Assembly: GCA_033558025.1 (NCBI GenBank)
Contig: JAUCEF010000002.1
Span: 2,232,001-2,296,000 of the forward strand
Source of the DNA: Phytophthora sp. 'mugwort'
Lineage: Eukaryota; Oomycota; Peronosporomycetes; Peronosporales; Peronosporaceae
DNA: 64,000 nucleotides
Direction: 5' to 3'
Position 1 is the first letter of the stretch; each line of letters opens with the position of its first letter. Below the pieces are notes generated by a model. It saw only the letters and a program-made list of their open reading frames with translations, was not told the origin of the DNA and searched no databases. Below, piece after piece: positions 1 through 10,467 of the stretch. The position numbers were made by a program, and so were the translations under genes.

Positions 1-1
1 G

Positions 2-1393
2 ATAAAGCGCAAAGCCGACGGATCGATCGAGAAATACAAGGCGCGCCTGGTGGCCAAGGGTTTCAAGCAAAAGTACGGCATCGACTACACGGAGACGTTC
101 TCGCCCGTGGTCAAGTACGTGACGCTGCGCATGGTCATCGCGATTGCCAAGTATTTTGACTGGCCCCTCGACCAACTCGACGTGGTGACTGCATTCCTAT
201 ACGGGATAATGAAGGAGTTGGTGTTCTGCGTGGTTCCTGAAGGCGTCGAGCTGGATGGTGATTTCGACTGCTTGGAATTGGTGAAGGCGATTTACGGTCT
301 CAAGCAAGCTTCGCGCGTATGGAACGAGACCTTCGATGAATTCGTGTGTTCTATCGGTTTTCAAGTTTCAGCCTTCGACCCGTGCCTCTACATCAAGGTT
401 GTCGATGGCCACTGTGTGCTCGTGCTGGTCTACGTGGACGATGTGTTGGTCACCGGAAGTTCACCCGAACTGATCTCACGCACGAAGAACGACCTCAAGA
501 CACGCTTCGAAATGACTGACAGTGGCAAGTGTGTGTTCGTTCTTGGAATCGAGCTGGTGGATGGCCCGGACGGCAGCGTGACGATGTGCCAGCGGCGTTA
601 TGTGGATGATATCCTGAAGCGTTTCGGTATGGACGAGTGCAAGGCTGTGGTGAGTCCGGTAGACATGAGCACTCGACTGGTTCCAAGTGACGCAGCGACC
701 AAGGTGAACGCTCCGTTTCGCGAAGCTGTGGGTGCCCTCATGCACTTGATGACTGCTACTCGCCCGGATATCGCGTACGCAGTAGGCTATGTATCGCGCT
801 TCATGGAGAACCCCCAAGAGGAACACTGGGTTGCGGTCAAGCGTATCTTTCGCTATCTACAAGGCACCAAGACGCATGGAATCTGTTTCAAGCCAGGCAA
901 CAACATCGACTTTCGCGGGTACTCGGACGCGGACTGGGCTGGCGACCTCGCGGACCGCAAGTCGACTTCCGGCTACACGTTCATGCTAATGGGTGCACCA
1001 GTGAGCTGGGGAAGCAAGAAGCAGTCAAGTGTTTCGCTGTCTACGAGTGAGGCGGAGTACATCGCACTCAGTCTGGCGATCCAAGAGGGCAAGTGGATTC
1101 ATCGCCTGCTGCGCGAGATTCTGGCGGCCGCTAATGAGACTGGACCCGAGCTCATGATCCGCGAAGACAACCAGTCGTGCATCAAGATGACGAAGAACCC
1201 AGTAAACCACGGTCGCGCCAAGCACATCGACATCAAGTACCACCACATCCGCGATGAAGTGAAGCACGGTGAAGTCAAGCTCGAGTACTGCGAGACTTCT
1301 GTGATGCTAGCGGACATCATGACGAGGGCTCTCGCGGGACCACGCCATACGGATCTGACGGCGGCTCTCGGCATTCGTGGGACTTCGCATTGA
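2..1393 (+). CDS. Copia polyprotein, C-terminal reverse transcriptase and RNase H (partial)
   Basis: The frame is already open at the window edge and runs to the TGA at 1391-1393, giving 463 residues. It begins at the KARLVAKGF block that opens Copia reverse transcriptase. The catalytic YVDD box lies near base 440 (VLVYVDDVLVTG). Later come the Copia-specific tether (VNAPFREAVGALMHL, TATRPDIAYAVGYVSRF) and RNase H with its DADWAGD, STSEAEYIALS, EDNQSCIK and HIDIKYHHIRD blocks. No stop or frameshift is present, so this copy could be recent. The N-terminal gag, protease and integrase would lie to the left. It is almost identical to 8032-8930, but differs from that copy in the RNase H part. Confidence 0.93.
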   Translation: MKRKADGSIEKYKARLVAKGFKQKYGIDYTETFSPVVKYVTLRMVIAIAKYFDWPLDQLDVVTAFLYGIMKELVFCVVPEGVELDGDFDCLELVKAIYGLKQASRVWNETFDEFVCSIGFQVSAFDPCLYIKVVDGHCVLVLVYVDDVLVTGSSPELISRTKNDLKTRFEMTDSGKCVFVLGIELVDGPDGSVTMCQRRYVDDILKRFGMDECKAVVSPVDMSTRLVPSDAATKVNAPFREAVGALMHLMTATRPDIAYAVGYVSRFMENPQEEHWVAVKRIFRYLQGTKTHGICFKPGNNIDFRGYSDADWAGDLADRKSTSGYTFMLMGAPVSWGSKKQSSVSLSTSEAEYIALSLAIQEGKWIHRLLREILAAANETGPELMIREDNQSCIKMTKNPVNHGRAKHIDIKYHHIRDEVKHGEVKLEYCETSVMLADIMTRALAGPRHTDLTAALGIRGTSH

Positions 1394-1403
1394 GGGGGCG
1401 TAT

Positions 1404-1750
1404 TGACGGTTACCGGTTTGGTATCAGTTATTAGCCGTGAACCGGTTAACCCGAACCGGTCCAATCCGAACCCACGTTGATTATGGTGATTACGGTAAGT
1501 TGTTTACGCCACCGATGATTAGACGAGTAGGATGATTGGACGAACACCGGTGAGTGATGGTTGATTAGATGCACTAGGTGATAGGACGCAGGGTCGCGTG
1601 TCTATAACAGTAGGGTGTAAGCTCCAACAATTCAATCACTTTCGAATCTTCATTCTACCCCTCAAGTGCCTTCGCTCCGGTCCCGCCGTCTGCGACGTCC
1701 CTCCCTCCACTTCGTACAAGCTTCGTGTCCAAGATCCATACCTTTCATCA
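1404..1750 (+). repeat. Copia LTR (3' LTR of the first pol fragment)
   Basis: The 347-base repeat begins TG after a purine tract (1392-1400, GAGGGGGCG) and ends CA (CCTTTCATCA). It aligns with the LTRs at 5374, 9433 and, inverted, 4418, but is clearly more diverged from them. Its end is joined directly to a gag sequence, without primer-binding site or start codon. Confidence 0.85.
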
Positions 1751-2508
1751 AGGACGACTACGTCAAGTCGAGCAACATCGTTTTCGGACTGATGTTGCTC
1801 CACATGGACGCTGAGTACCATCACGTGGTCGATGACTGCGAGGAAGCCTGGGTCGCGTGGACGCGCTTGAAGACGCTGTACGGTGGATCGCAGAAGGCTG
1901 GTCGCATCTACCTGAAGCGCCAACTCTTCAGCATGGAGATGTCGGAAGGCGGCAATGTGTTGCATCATTGCAACGAAGTCCTGAACATCAGCGCCAAGCT
2001 TAGCACCATCGGCGCCAAGATGGAGGACGAGGACGTGGCGATCTGCTTGCTGCGCAGTCTCCCCAAGAGCTACGAGAACGTCGTGCTGAACTTGGAGATG
2101 AGCAATGCAGAGCTGCGGTCGCAAGACGTCGTGAAGGTGCTCACGAACGAGCACATCAAGCGACAAGGCGAGAAGACGGCGACGGTGAAGACTGAGAACG
2201 CGGCCAAGGCGTTCAACACCGACCGTGAGCCTCGCCAATGCACGTACTGCGGGAAATTGGGGCATGTCATTGACAAGTGCTGGACCAAACAGAAGGACGA
2301 GAACCGAGGGCCAAGACGCGGCGGCAACGGCCGTGGACGCGGGGCCAACAACATCCAGTGGAGAAACGACAGCGACGGCTACGACAACGACTACGATCGA
2401 TTGGCGTTCGCGGTTTCCCTGGAATGTGGGGTTTCGACGGACAAGAATGTGTCCGGGATGTGGGCGGTCGACAGCGGTGCCACGCACCATATTTGCAACG
2501 ACAAGTCC
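1751..2508 (+). pseudogene. Copia gag fragment running into the protease site, 5' deleted
   Basis: The frame reads from the gag core ([19 protein letters not shown]) through a zinc knuckle of the form CX2CX4HX4C ([14 protein letters not shown]) to the protease active site ([15 protein letters not shown]), where homology stops. The first 60 or so gag codons and the primer-binding site are missing, because the LTR end is fused to AAGGACGA in gag. Beyond 2510 the sequence continues as the opposite strand of integrase. The same gag region recurs inverted at about 3476-4235, giving an inverted repeat with roughly 760-base arms. Confidence 0.85.
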
Positions 2509-2512
2509 AATG

Positions 2513-4413
2513 TTTTTCACATAGATGGCCGTCATCGCCGCCTCAGCCCAGAAACACTTGTCCAGCTTAGCGTGGTGCAACATGCTGCGGCCGATCGTGA
2601 CGATAGTTCGGATGGCTCGCTCTGCCGTGCCGTTGGTCTGGTGCGCGTACGGAACCGTGGTTTGCTGCTCGATGCCTTCGTCTTCGTAGAAATCCTTGAG
2701 CGAGTTGGTCGCAAACTCACGAGCTCCGTCGTGCCGCACAAACTTGACCTTCTTGCCGAACTGCGTCTGCACCTTCATGATGTATGTCTTGATGCAGTCT
2801 TCACTTTCCGACTTGGCACGCAGACAGAAACCCTTCATGCATCCGCTGGCTTCGTCCACGATCAGGAGCAGATACTTGCTGCCACCAAGCGAGTTTTCTT
2901 CCATGGGTCCGCAGATATCGAAGTGGAGCAGCTCAAATGTGTCGTAGCGACGCTTGTCACGGTTGCTTGGGAATGGTTTTTGGACCATTTTGCCTTGCTG
3001 GCAACCACGACACACACTTGGTCCACTCACCTTGGAAGGTGCTTTCGCGTCCTTGATCATCTTGGTGTCGACCATCTTGCGAAGAACCTCGACTGGAGCG
3101 TGACCCATGCGCGCGTGCAGGTCGACCGTCCTTCCACTCGTCGCCGCATTCGCCGATCGCTGAGGCGTCTGAAGCCAGTAGAGTCCATCCATGAGGTTTG
3201 CCGTCGCCACCACTTGCTTGGAGCCTTTGTGCGCAATCTGCATCTTGGTGCCGTCGAACACCACTTGAAACTTGTCACTTTTGTTGATCTGCGGTACCGA
3301 AAGCAGATTCTTGCTCATGCTTGGCACGTACAGCGCGTTCTTGATCTCGATCTCGCGCTCGTCGCCGTTAGGCAGGACCACTCTTTCCACGATGGTCCCC
3401 ACACCCTTGATGGCAGCCTTGTTGCCATCGGCCACCGAAAGTTCGCCTTCACTTCGCTCGATCAAATTGGCGAACTTGGACTTGTCGTTGCAAATATGGT
3501 GCGTGGCACCGCTGTCGACCGCCCACATCCCGGACACATTCTTGCCCGTCGAAACCCCACATTCCAGGGAAACCGCGAACGCCAATCGATCGTAGTCGTT
3601 GTCGTAGCCGTCGCTGTCGTTTCTCCACTGGATGTTGTTGGCCCCGCGTCCACGGCCGTTGCCGCCGCGTCTTGGCCCTCGGTTCTCGTCCTTCTGCTTG
3701 GTCCAGCACTTGTCAATGACATGCCCCAATTTCCCGCAGTACGTGCACTGACGAGATTCTCGCTCGGCACTGAACGCCTTGGCCGCGTCTTCAGTTTTCA
3801 CCGACGGAGTCTTCTCGCCCTGCCGCTTGATATGTTCGTTCGTGAGCACCTTCACGACGTCTTGCGTCTTCAGCTCCGCGCTACTCATCTCCAAGTTCAG
3901 TACGACGTTCTCGTAGCTCTTGGGGAGACTGCGCAGCAAGCAGATCGCCACGTCCTCGTCCTCCATCTTGGCGCCGATGCTGCTGAGCTTGGCGCTGATG
4001 TTCAGGACATCATTGCAATGATGCAACACATTGCCGCCTTCCGACATCTCCATGCTGAAGAGCTGTCGCTTGAGGTAGATGCGACCAGCCTTCTGCGATC
4101 CACCGTACAGCGTCTTCAAGCGCGTCCACGCGATCCATGCTTCCTCGCAGTCGTCGACCACATGATGGTAGTCGGCGTCCATGTGAAGCAACATCAGTCC
4201 GAAAGCGATGTTGCTCGACTTGACATACTCGTCCTTGGCCCGGGAGTCCGTAAAGGATGGAGACGTTTCCCGATTCACCACATGCCACGTCGACTTGGTC
4301 AGGAACACGCCACGCATGTAGCGGTTCCACGTCGCGTAGTTGTCTCCGTTGAACTTGTCGATGGAGACCTTGGTCGAGACGTCTTGGGCAGAGGACATGG
4401 TGCTTGGGCTCAT
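2513..4413 (-). CDS. Copia gag-protease-integrase reading frame, cut off after integrase
   Basis: Read on the minus strand, the frame starts at the ATG ending at 4413 or, more likely, the one at 4398 ([10 protein letters not shown]). It holds a UBN2-type gag, the zinc knuckle [14 protein letters not shown], the aspartic protease site [11 protein letters not shown], and integrase. Integrase shows its HHCC zinc module ([14 protein letters not shown]) and three catalytic acidic residues ([24 protein letters not shown]). There is no stop or frameshift within about 630 codons. Homology ends at AMTAIYVKN (near 2513), where the DNA flips to plus-strand gag; reverse transcriptase and RNase H are absent. 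The frame stays open through the flip, which makes an artificial 925-codon ORF. Confidence 0.9.
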
Positions 4414-4417
4414 AACC
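4406..4417 (-). other. Copia primer-binding site (half-tRNA type)
   Basis: Immediately after the LTR end on the minus strand stands GGTTATGAGCCC. It is complementary to the anticodon-arm sequence GGGCTCATAACC typical of eukaryotic initiator tRNA-Met, the primer type known for Drosophila copia, which uses a cleaved half tRNA. The site contains the first in-frame ATG of gag. Confidence 0.7.
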
Positions 4418-4752
4418 TGATAAAGGTGTTGAGGTCTTGCAGCGAAGCTTGGACGGAGCGAAGGGAGTTCTGCGCTTGGGTGCGAGGACCGGAGTGAAGA
4501 CCACTTGAGCTGAAGAAGGAAGATTCGAAAGTGATTGATTTATCGGAGCTTACACTACCTAGTCTACCACATAGATATGCAGCCCCCAATCATTTGGTGC
4601 ATCCAATCACCAACACTCCGCACTCGTCCAATCATCCTACTCGTCTAATCATCGGTTGCGTAAACAACGTGCCGTAAACATCGCGGGATCGTGATGGACC
4701 GGTTCGGGTTAACCGGTTACTGGTACACAGTACCAAAACCCGGCAACCCTCA
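4418..4752 (-). repeat. Copia LTR, inverted (5' LTR of the minus-strand element)
   Basis: The 335-base repeat reads TGAGGGTTGCCGGG to CCTTTATCA on the minus strand and precedes the primer-binding site. Its outer edge is joined directly to plus-strand pol coding sequence at 4753, not to ordinary flanking DNA. Confidence 0.88.
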
Positions 4753-5363
4753 ATAGATATGTGTCGCGCTTCATGGAAAACCCTCAAGTCGAGCACTGGG
4801 TTGCAGTGAAGCGAATCCTCCGCTATCTACAAGGCACCAAGACGCATGGAATCTGTTTCAAGCCAGGCAACAAGATCGACTTTCGTGGGTATTCGGATGC
4901 GGACTGGGCTGGCGACCATTCTGATCGCAAGTCAACTTCAGGCTATGCGTTCATTTTGATGGGCGCGCCAGTCAGTTGGGGAAGCAAGAAACAATCAAGT
5001 GTATCGCTGTCTACGAGCGAGGCGGAATACATCGCGCTCAGTCTGGCGATCCAAGAAGGCAAGTGGATTCATCGCCTGCTATGCGAGATTTTGGTGGCTG
5101 CCAACGAGACTGGACCCGAGCTCGAGATCCGCGAAGACAACCAGTCGTGCATCAAGATGACGAAGAACCCAGTGAACCATGGTCGCGCCAAGCACATCGA
5201 CATCAAGTACCATCACATCCGTGATGAGGTCAAGCGCGGCGAAGTCAAGCTCGAGGATTGTGAGACTTCAATCATGCTGGCGGACATCATGACCAAGGCG
5301 CTGCCAGGACCGCGCCACATGGATCTGACGGCGTCCCTCGGAATCCACGCGTGTTCGCATTGA
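4753..5363 (+). pseudogene. Copia RNase H C-terminal fragment
   Basis: Only the last 200 codons of pol remain, beginning in the tether (YVSRFMENP) and covering the whole RNase H (DADWAGD, STSEAEYIAL, EDNQSCIK, HIDIKYHHI) to the TGA at 5361-5363. The reading frame is intact; it is a fragment because its 5' part has been replaced by the inverted LTR. The polypurine tract (GAGGGGGCG, 5362-5370) and an LTR follow. It is the closest relative in the window of the 3' part of the third pol copy (8931-9422). Confidence 0.85.
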
Positions 5364-5373
5364 GGGGGCGTAT

Positions 5374-5713
5374 TGAGGGTTGCCGGGTTTTGGTACTGTG
5401 TACCAGTAACCGGTTAACCCGAACCGGTCCATCACGATCCCGCGATGTTTACGGTACGTTGTTTACGCAACCGATGATTAGACGAGTAGGATGATTGGAC
5501 GAGTGCGGAGTGTTGGTGATTGGATGCACCAAATGATTGGATGCAGGGCTGCATATCTATGTGGTAGACTAGGTAGTGTAAGCTCCGATAAATCAATCAC
5601 TTTCGAATCTTCCTTCTTCAGCTCAAGTGGTCTTCACTCCGGTCCTCGCACCCAAGCGCAGAACTCCCTTCGCTCCGTCCAAGCTTCGCTGCAAGACCTC
5701 AACACCTTTATCA
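5374..5713 (+). repeat. Copia LTR
   Basis: This is a 340-base TG...CA repeat, near-identical to 9433-9773. It abuts a partial inverted copy of itself at 5714. Confidence 0.88.
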
Positions 5714-5922
5714 CTTACACTACCTAGTCTACCACATAGATATGCAGCCCTGCATCCAATCATTTGGTGCATCCAATCACCAACACTCCGCACTCGTCCA
5801 ATCATCCTACTCGTCTAATCATCGGTTGCGTAAACAACGTACCGTAAACATCGCGGGATCGTGTTGGACCGGTTCGGGTTAACCGGTTACTGGTACACAG
5901 TACCAAAACCCAGCAACCCTCA
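5714..5922 (-). repeat. Copia LTR, inverted and truncated
   Basis: About 209 bases match the outer (5') part of the LTR in inverted orientation, ending CCCTCA at 5922. The inner part of the LTR is missing at 5714. Its outer edge abuts coding sequence of another Copia family. Confidence 0.85.
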
Positions 5923-5929
5923 ATGCAAA

Positions 5930-7759
5930 GAAGAAGAAGACGAAGAAGCAGCGCGGGACGAAGGTTTTGAACCAGGCAGCAAGCGACACCAGCGGACGCA
6001 GTCGCTGGAAGAAGCTGTGGAAGTTCCAAGTGCCAAGCGACAGAGACGACACCTGACTCTGGACGAAATATCGGCCGCTGCTCAAGAAAGTCAAGCGAGG
6101 CTGCTTACGTCGTGGATTCAGTGGGAGAAATGCCGGCCACATTCAAGTCGGCGATGGAATCCAACGACGCAAGCAAGTGGAAGGAAGCTTGTGACTCGGA
6201 ACACGACTCTCTTTGCAAGAACGAGACGTGGGACGTGGTGCCGTTGCCTAAGGGACGCAAGGCGATCGGCTGTCGATGGGTGTTTCGAGTGAAGGAGAAC
6301 CAAGCCGGAGAGATCGAGCGGTTCAAGGCGCGCCTGGTGGCCAAGGGGTTCTCGCAGAAGTACGGCATCGACTATGAGGAGACATTCGCACCAGTGGCCA
6401 AGTTCACGTCGATCCGGGTGGTGTTGAGCATGGCTGCCAAGTACGGTCTCAAGCTGCATCAGATGGATGTCAAGACGGCTTTCCTGAATGGCGTGCTGGA
6501 CGAGGAAATCTACATGCAACAGCCCGACGGATACGTTGACGAAGACCACCCGGAGGACGTATGCAAGCTCAAGCGGTCATTGTAAAGGATTGAAACAGTC
6601 GCCACGCATGTGGAACCAGACCATCGACGACTTCATGCTAAAGATCGAGTTCACCAAGTGTAAGACCGACCACTACGTGTACATCAAGAGGGACGGCGAC
6701 ATCATGGTACTGGTGGTGCTCTACGTTGACGACCTCATCATTGCAAGCAACGACGATGACTTGCTGGAATCGACCAAGCGGGCACTCAGCGATCGGTTCG
6801 AGATGACGGACCTTGGCGACCTCAGCTACTTTCTCGGCATGGAAATCAAGCAAGATCGAGAAGTCGGCGTTGTGACGATTCGGCAGACCAAATTCGCGCA
6901 AAGTATCCTGAACAAGTTTGGCATGGAAGATTGCAAGCCCGTGAAAACACCACAAGATCCGGGACTCAAGCTAACCAAGAACATGTGCGAAGGAGACTGC
7001 AAGCACGAAGACACCATGAAGAACGTGCCGTACCGGAATGCTGTAGGCTGCCTCATGTACTTAATGGTGGGCACACGTCCGGACCTGGCGACAGCAGTGG
7101 GCTCACTAAGTCAATTCGCATCGGAGCCATGTCCCACGCACTGGCAGGCACTCAAGCGAGTACTTCGGTATATTCGAAGCACGACGACGCACGGCATCGA
7201 GTTCACCGCGAAGGACAAAGAAGGTATTCGCGGCTACTCAGATGCGGACTGGGCGGGCGATATCGAGTCACGTCGCAGTACAAGTGGCTACGCATTCATG
7301 ATGAACGGGGGATGCGTGAGCTGGCTCAGCAAGAAGCAGAGGACAGTCGCGCTATCGTCGACAGAGGCCGAGTATATGGCGCTCTCGGAAGCTACGCAAG
7401 AGGCGTTGTGGCTCAAGGCGTTCCTGCATGAAATCGGTGAGATCAAGAACGACGACGCAGTGCTGATCTACGAGGACAACCAAGGCTCCATCGCGTTGGC
7501 CAAGAACCCGGAGTTCCACAAGCGCACCAAGCACATCGACATTCGCTACCACTTCGTGCGCGAAAAGGTGGAAGACGGTCAAGTGGTGCTGCAGTATGTT
7601 TCGACAACCGACATGCTGGCGGACATCATGACGAAGCCAATCTCTGCGACGCAGTTCAGTGTGCTCCGGAGCAAACTCGGCATCGGAGCGCTGAAGGCTG
7701 TCGAGCCGAGTGGGAGTGTTGTCAAGGAGACGTCTCGACCAGCTGCTGTATACCGATAG
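5930..7759 (+). pseudogene. Second Copia family: reverse transcriptase and RNase H with two frameshifts
   Basis: The sequence opens in the acidic linker after integrase ([15 protein letters not shown]). It moves through the pre-RT block ([18 protein letters not shown]) into reverse transcriptase ([31 protein letters not shown]) and RNase H (DADWAGD, SSTEAEYMALSEA, EDNQGSIALAKNP, HIDIRYHFVRE). It stops at TAG 7757-7759. Frameshifts lie near 6090 and at about 6583, the second breaking the YGLKQSPRMW block. This family differs from its neighbours at most residues outside the motifs. No LTR of its own is present; homology to a Copia end is lost by about 7825, where the next fragment starts. Confidence 0.85.
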
Positions 7760-7825
7760 GATACCGGTATGACCTTCACTCAGTGGCTATGAGACCAAGA
7801 TGAAAAATCGACTCCATCTGTGTTT

Positions 7826-9422
7826 TGGCGTGCAAGTGCCAACGCGGTCGAAGCAGCCGTGGACTTATCAGAGCCGTCGACATTCCAAGAAGCGGTCAAC
7901 GGACCTGATCAAGTGCATTGGCGCAAGGCGATTCGTGCTGAGTTAAAGTCGATGCGACTTCGTGGTGTGTTTCGTGCTGCCAAGTTGCCTAGCGGACAAC
8001 GCGCCATCGGTACCAAGTGGGTGTTCAGGATTAAGCGCAAAAGCCGACGGATCGATCGAGAAGTACAAGGCGCGCCTCGTAGCCAAGGGTTTCAAGCAAA
8101 AGTACGGCATCGACTACACGGAGACGTTCTCGCCCGTGGTCAAGTACGTGACGCTGCGCATGGTCATCGCGATTGCCAAGTATTTTGACTGGCCCCTCGA
8201 CCAACTCGACGTGGTGACTGCATTCCTATACGGGATAATGAAGGAGTTGGTGTTCTGCGTGGTTCCTGAAGGCGTCGAGCTGGATGGTGATTTCGACTGC
8301 CTGGAATTGGTGAAGGCGATTTACGGTCTCAAGCAAGCTTCGCGCGTATGGAACGAGACCTTCGACGAATTCGTGTGTTCTATCGGTTTTCAAGTTTCAG
8401 CTTTCGACCCGTGCCTCTACATCAAGGTTGTCGATGGCCACTGTGTGCTCGTGCTGGTCTACGTGGACGATGTGTTGGTCACCGGAAGTTCACCCGAACT
8501 GATCTCACGCACGAAGAACGACCTCAAGACACGCTTCGAAATGACTGACAGTGGCAAGTGTGTGTTCGTTCTTGGAATCGAGCTGGTGGATGGCCCGGAC
8601 GGCAGCGTGACGATGTGCCAGCGGCGTTATGTGGATGATATTCTGAAGCGTTTCGGTATGGACGAGTGCAAGGCTGTGGTGAGTCCGGTAGACATGAGCA
8701 CTCGACTGGTTCCAAGTGACGCAGCGACCAAGGTGAACGCTCCGTTTCGCGAAGCTGTGGGTGCCCTCATGCACTTGATGACTGCTACTCGCCCGGATAT
8801 CGCGTACGCAGTAGGCTATGTATCGCGCTTCATGGAGAACCCCCAAGAGGAACACTGGGTTGCGGTCAAGCGTATCTTTCGCTATCTACAAGGCACCAAG
8901 ACGCATGGAATCTGTTTCAAGCCAGGCAACAAGATCGACTTTCGTGGGTATTCGGATGCGGACTGGGCTGGCGACCATTCTGATCGCAAGTCAACTTCAG
9001 GCTATGCGTTCATTTTGATGGGCGCGCCAGTCAGTTGGGGAAGCAAGAAACAATCAAGTGTATCGCTGTCTACGAGCGAGGCGGAATACATCGCGCTCAG
9101 TCTGGCGATCCAAGAAGGCAAGTGGATTCATCGCCTGTTGTGCGAGATTTTGACGGCAGCGAACGAATCGGGGCCAGAGCTCAAGATCCTCGAAGACAAC
9201 CAGTCGTGCATCAAGATGACGAAGAACCCAGTGAACCATGGTCGCGCCAAGCACATCGACATCAAGTACCATCACATCCGTGATGAGGTCAAGCGCGGCG
9301 AAGTCAAGCTCGAGTACTGCGAGACTTCTATCATGCTCGCGGACATCATGACCAAGGCACTGCCAGGACCGCGCCACATGAATCTGACGGCGTCCCTCGG
9401 AATCCACGCGTGTTCGCATTGA
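7826..9422 (+). pseudogene. Copia pol fragment (pre-RT linker to RNase H) with one frameshift
   Basis: The sequence begins in the linker before reverse transcriptase (FWRASANAVEAAVDLSEPS) and ends with the RNase H TGA at 9420-9422. One extra A in a run near 8039 (AAGCGCAAAAGCC against AAGCGCAAAGCC at the start of the window) shifts the frame in the WVFRIKRK block. After it, the remaining 460 codons are open. From 8032 to about 8930 it matches the fragment at 1-900 almost base for base. From about 8931 it matches 4871-5363 better, so it is a recombinant of two lineages. Confidence 0.87.
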
Positions 9423-9432
9423 GGGGGCGTAT

Positions 9433-9773
9433 TGAGGGTTGCCGGGTTTTAGTACTGTGTACCAGTAACCGGTTAACCCGAACCGGTCTATCACGATCCC
9501 GCGATGTTTACGGCACGTTGTTTACGCAACCGATGATTAGACGAGTAGGATGATTGGACGAGTGCGGAGTGTTGGTGATTGGATGCACCAAATGATTGGA
9601 TGCAGGGCTGCATATCTATGTGGTAGACTAGGTAGTGTAAGCTCCGATAAAATCAATTACTTTCGAATCTTCCTTCTTCAGCTCAAGTGGTCTTCACTCC
9701 GGTCACCGCACCCAAATGCAGAACTCCCTCCGCTCAACCCAAGCCTCGCTTCAAGACCTCAACACCTTTATCA
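9433..9773 (+). repeat. Copia LTR, right edge of the Copia cluster
   Basis: This 341-base TG...CA repeat follows the purine tract at 9421-9429. The next base is already inside a Gypsy LTR (compare ATACATAGG here with ATGCATAGA at 22405). Confidence 0.88.
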
Positions 9774-10275
9774 ATACATAGGCCAAGTCTAAACTTTGGC
9801 GATCTTCTTGCACACGTGGCAGCCCCTGGATAGCTTGGCCAGGTCGCGCTCGCCCTTTTGCTTCTCAACCCCCCTCGAGATCCCGCTATTGGAGGCGACA
9901 AGCATCGTAAAGGAACAAGGACAACTCCGATAAGGAGCAAGGACACCTCAAGAAGGAGCTACTCCGTATCTCGTATTTCTATTACGGATCCACAAGGTCT
10001 ACACAAAGAGCTCAAGATCAAACCAACACCGGATCTCGTGCGCAGGAATACCCGCGCAGATCCACCCCCTCCCAAGTCCCCACAAGGACGTCCAAGGCCC
10101 ACCAAGTGCGCATCTCTTGTCAATGAGAGAGCAGCACCAGCCCGCCGACGTGTACACAAGGTGAACCACTCAGCAACTACGCGGCCGTTGGAGTATCCCC
10201 TCCGTTAGTCGGTGTCTGGACGCAATGCGTGTGAGCTGGGATCCTACTGAATTTCAGCGGATCCACTACACCACA
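9774..10275 (+). repeat. Gypsy E1 5' LTR, left part missing
   Basis: About 500 bases match 22405-22906 with very few differences and end ACCACA. The missing outer part is presumably left of the window, beyond the inserted Copia cluster. Confidence 0.85.
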
Positions 10276-10276
10276 A

Positions 10277-10290
10277 TGGTGCGCATGCTC
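10277..10290 (+). other. Candidate Gypsy primer-binding site
   Basis: One base after the LTR end stands TGGTGCGCATGCTC. A TGG start pairs with the CCA end of a tRNA, as in most Ty3/Gypsy elements. The tRNA species was not identified. Confidence 0.45.
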
Positions 10291-10467
10291 AGATCTCTTG
10301 GCGTCGCGGGATTTTCACCGGGAGGCCCAAGATGATGCGCAAGTGAGCAATGGACCGGGAGATGAAGGACTGAGACGGGATCGCCGACAGCATCGCTGAA
10401 AGAGAGATCCACGGATCGGCCGAGTCCTGGGAGGAGCTCTGCCGACGGAAGAGAGGATGGTCTGGCA

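Larger units (their letters stand above)
1..9773. mobile_element. Mosaic cluster of Copia (Ty1) retrotransposon fragments
   Basis: At least seven abutting pieces are visible: pol end plus LTR (1-1750), a gag start (1751-2508), an inverted gag-protease-integrase block with its LTR (2513-4752), a second pol end plus LTR (4753-5713), a partial inverted LTR (5714-5922), pol of a second Copia family (about 5930-7825) and a third pol end plus LTR (7826-9773). Nearly every junction lies inside a gene or at an LTR edge, so no piece is a complete element. Its right edge cuts into a Gypsy LTR, which makes the cluster younger than that Gypsy element. The outer left end lies outside the window. Confidence 0.9.

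Noticed and set aside
1666..4497. Very long frames on both strands (943 codons plus, 925 codons minus) across 1636-4497
   Set aside because: They read through the inverted junction at about 2510: half is real Copia coding, half is the antisense of the inverted copy.
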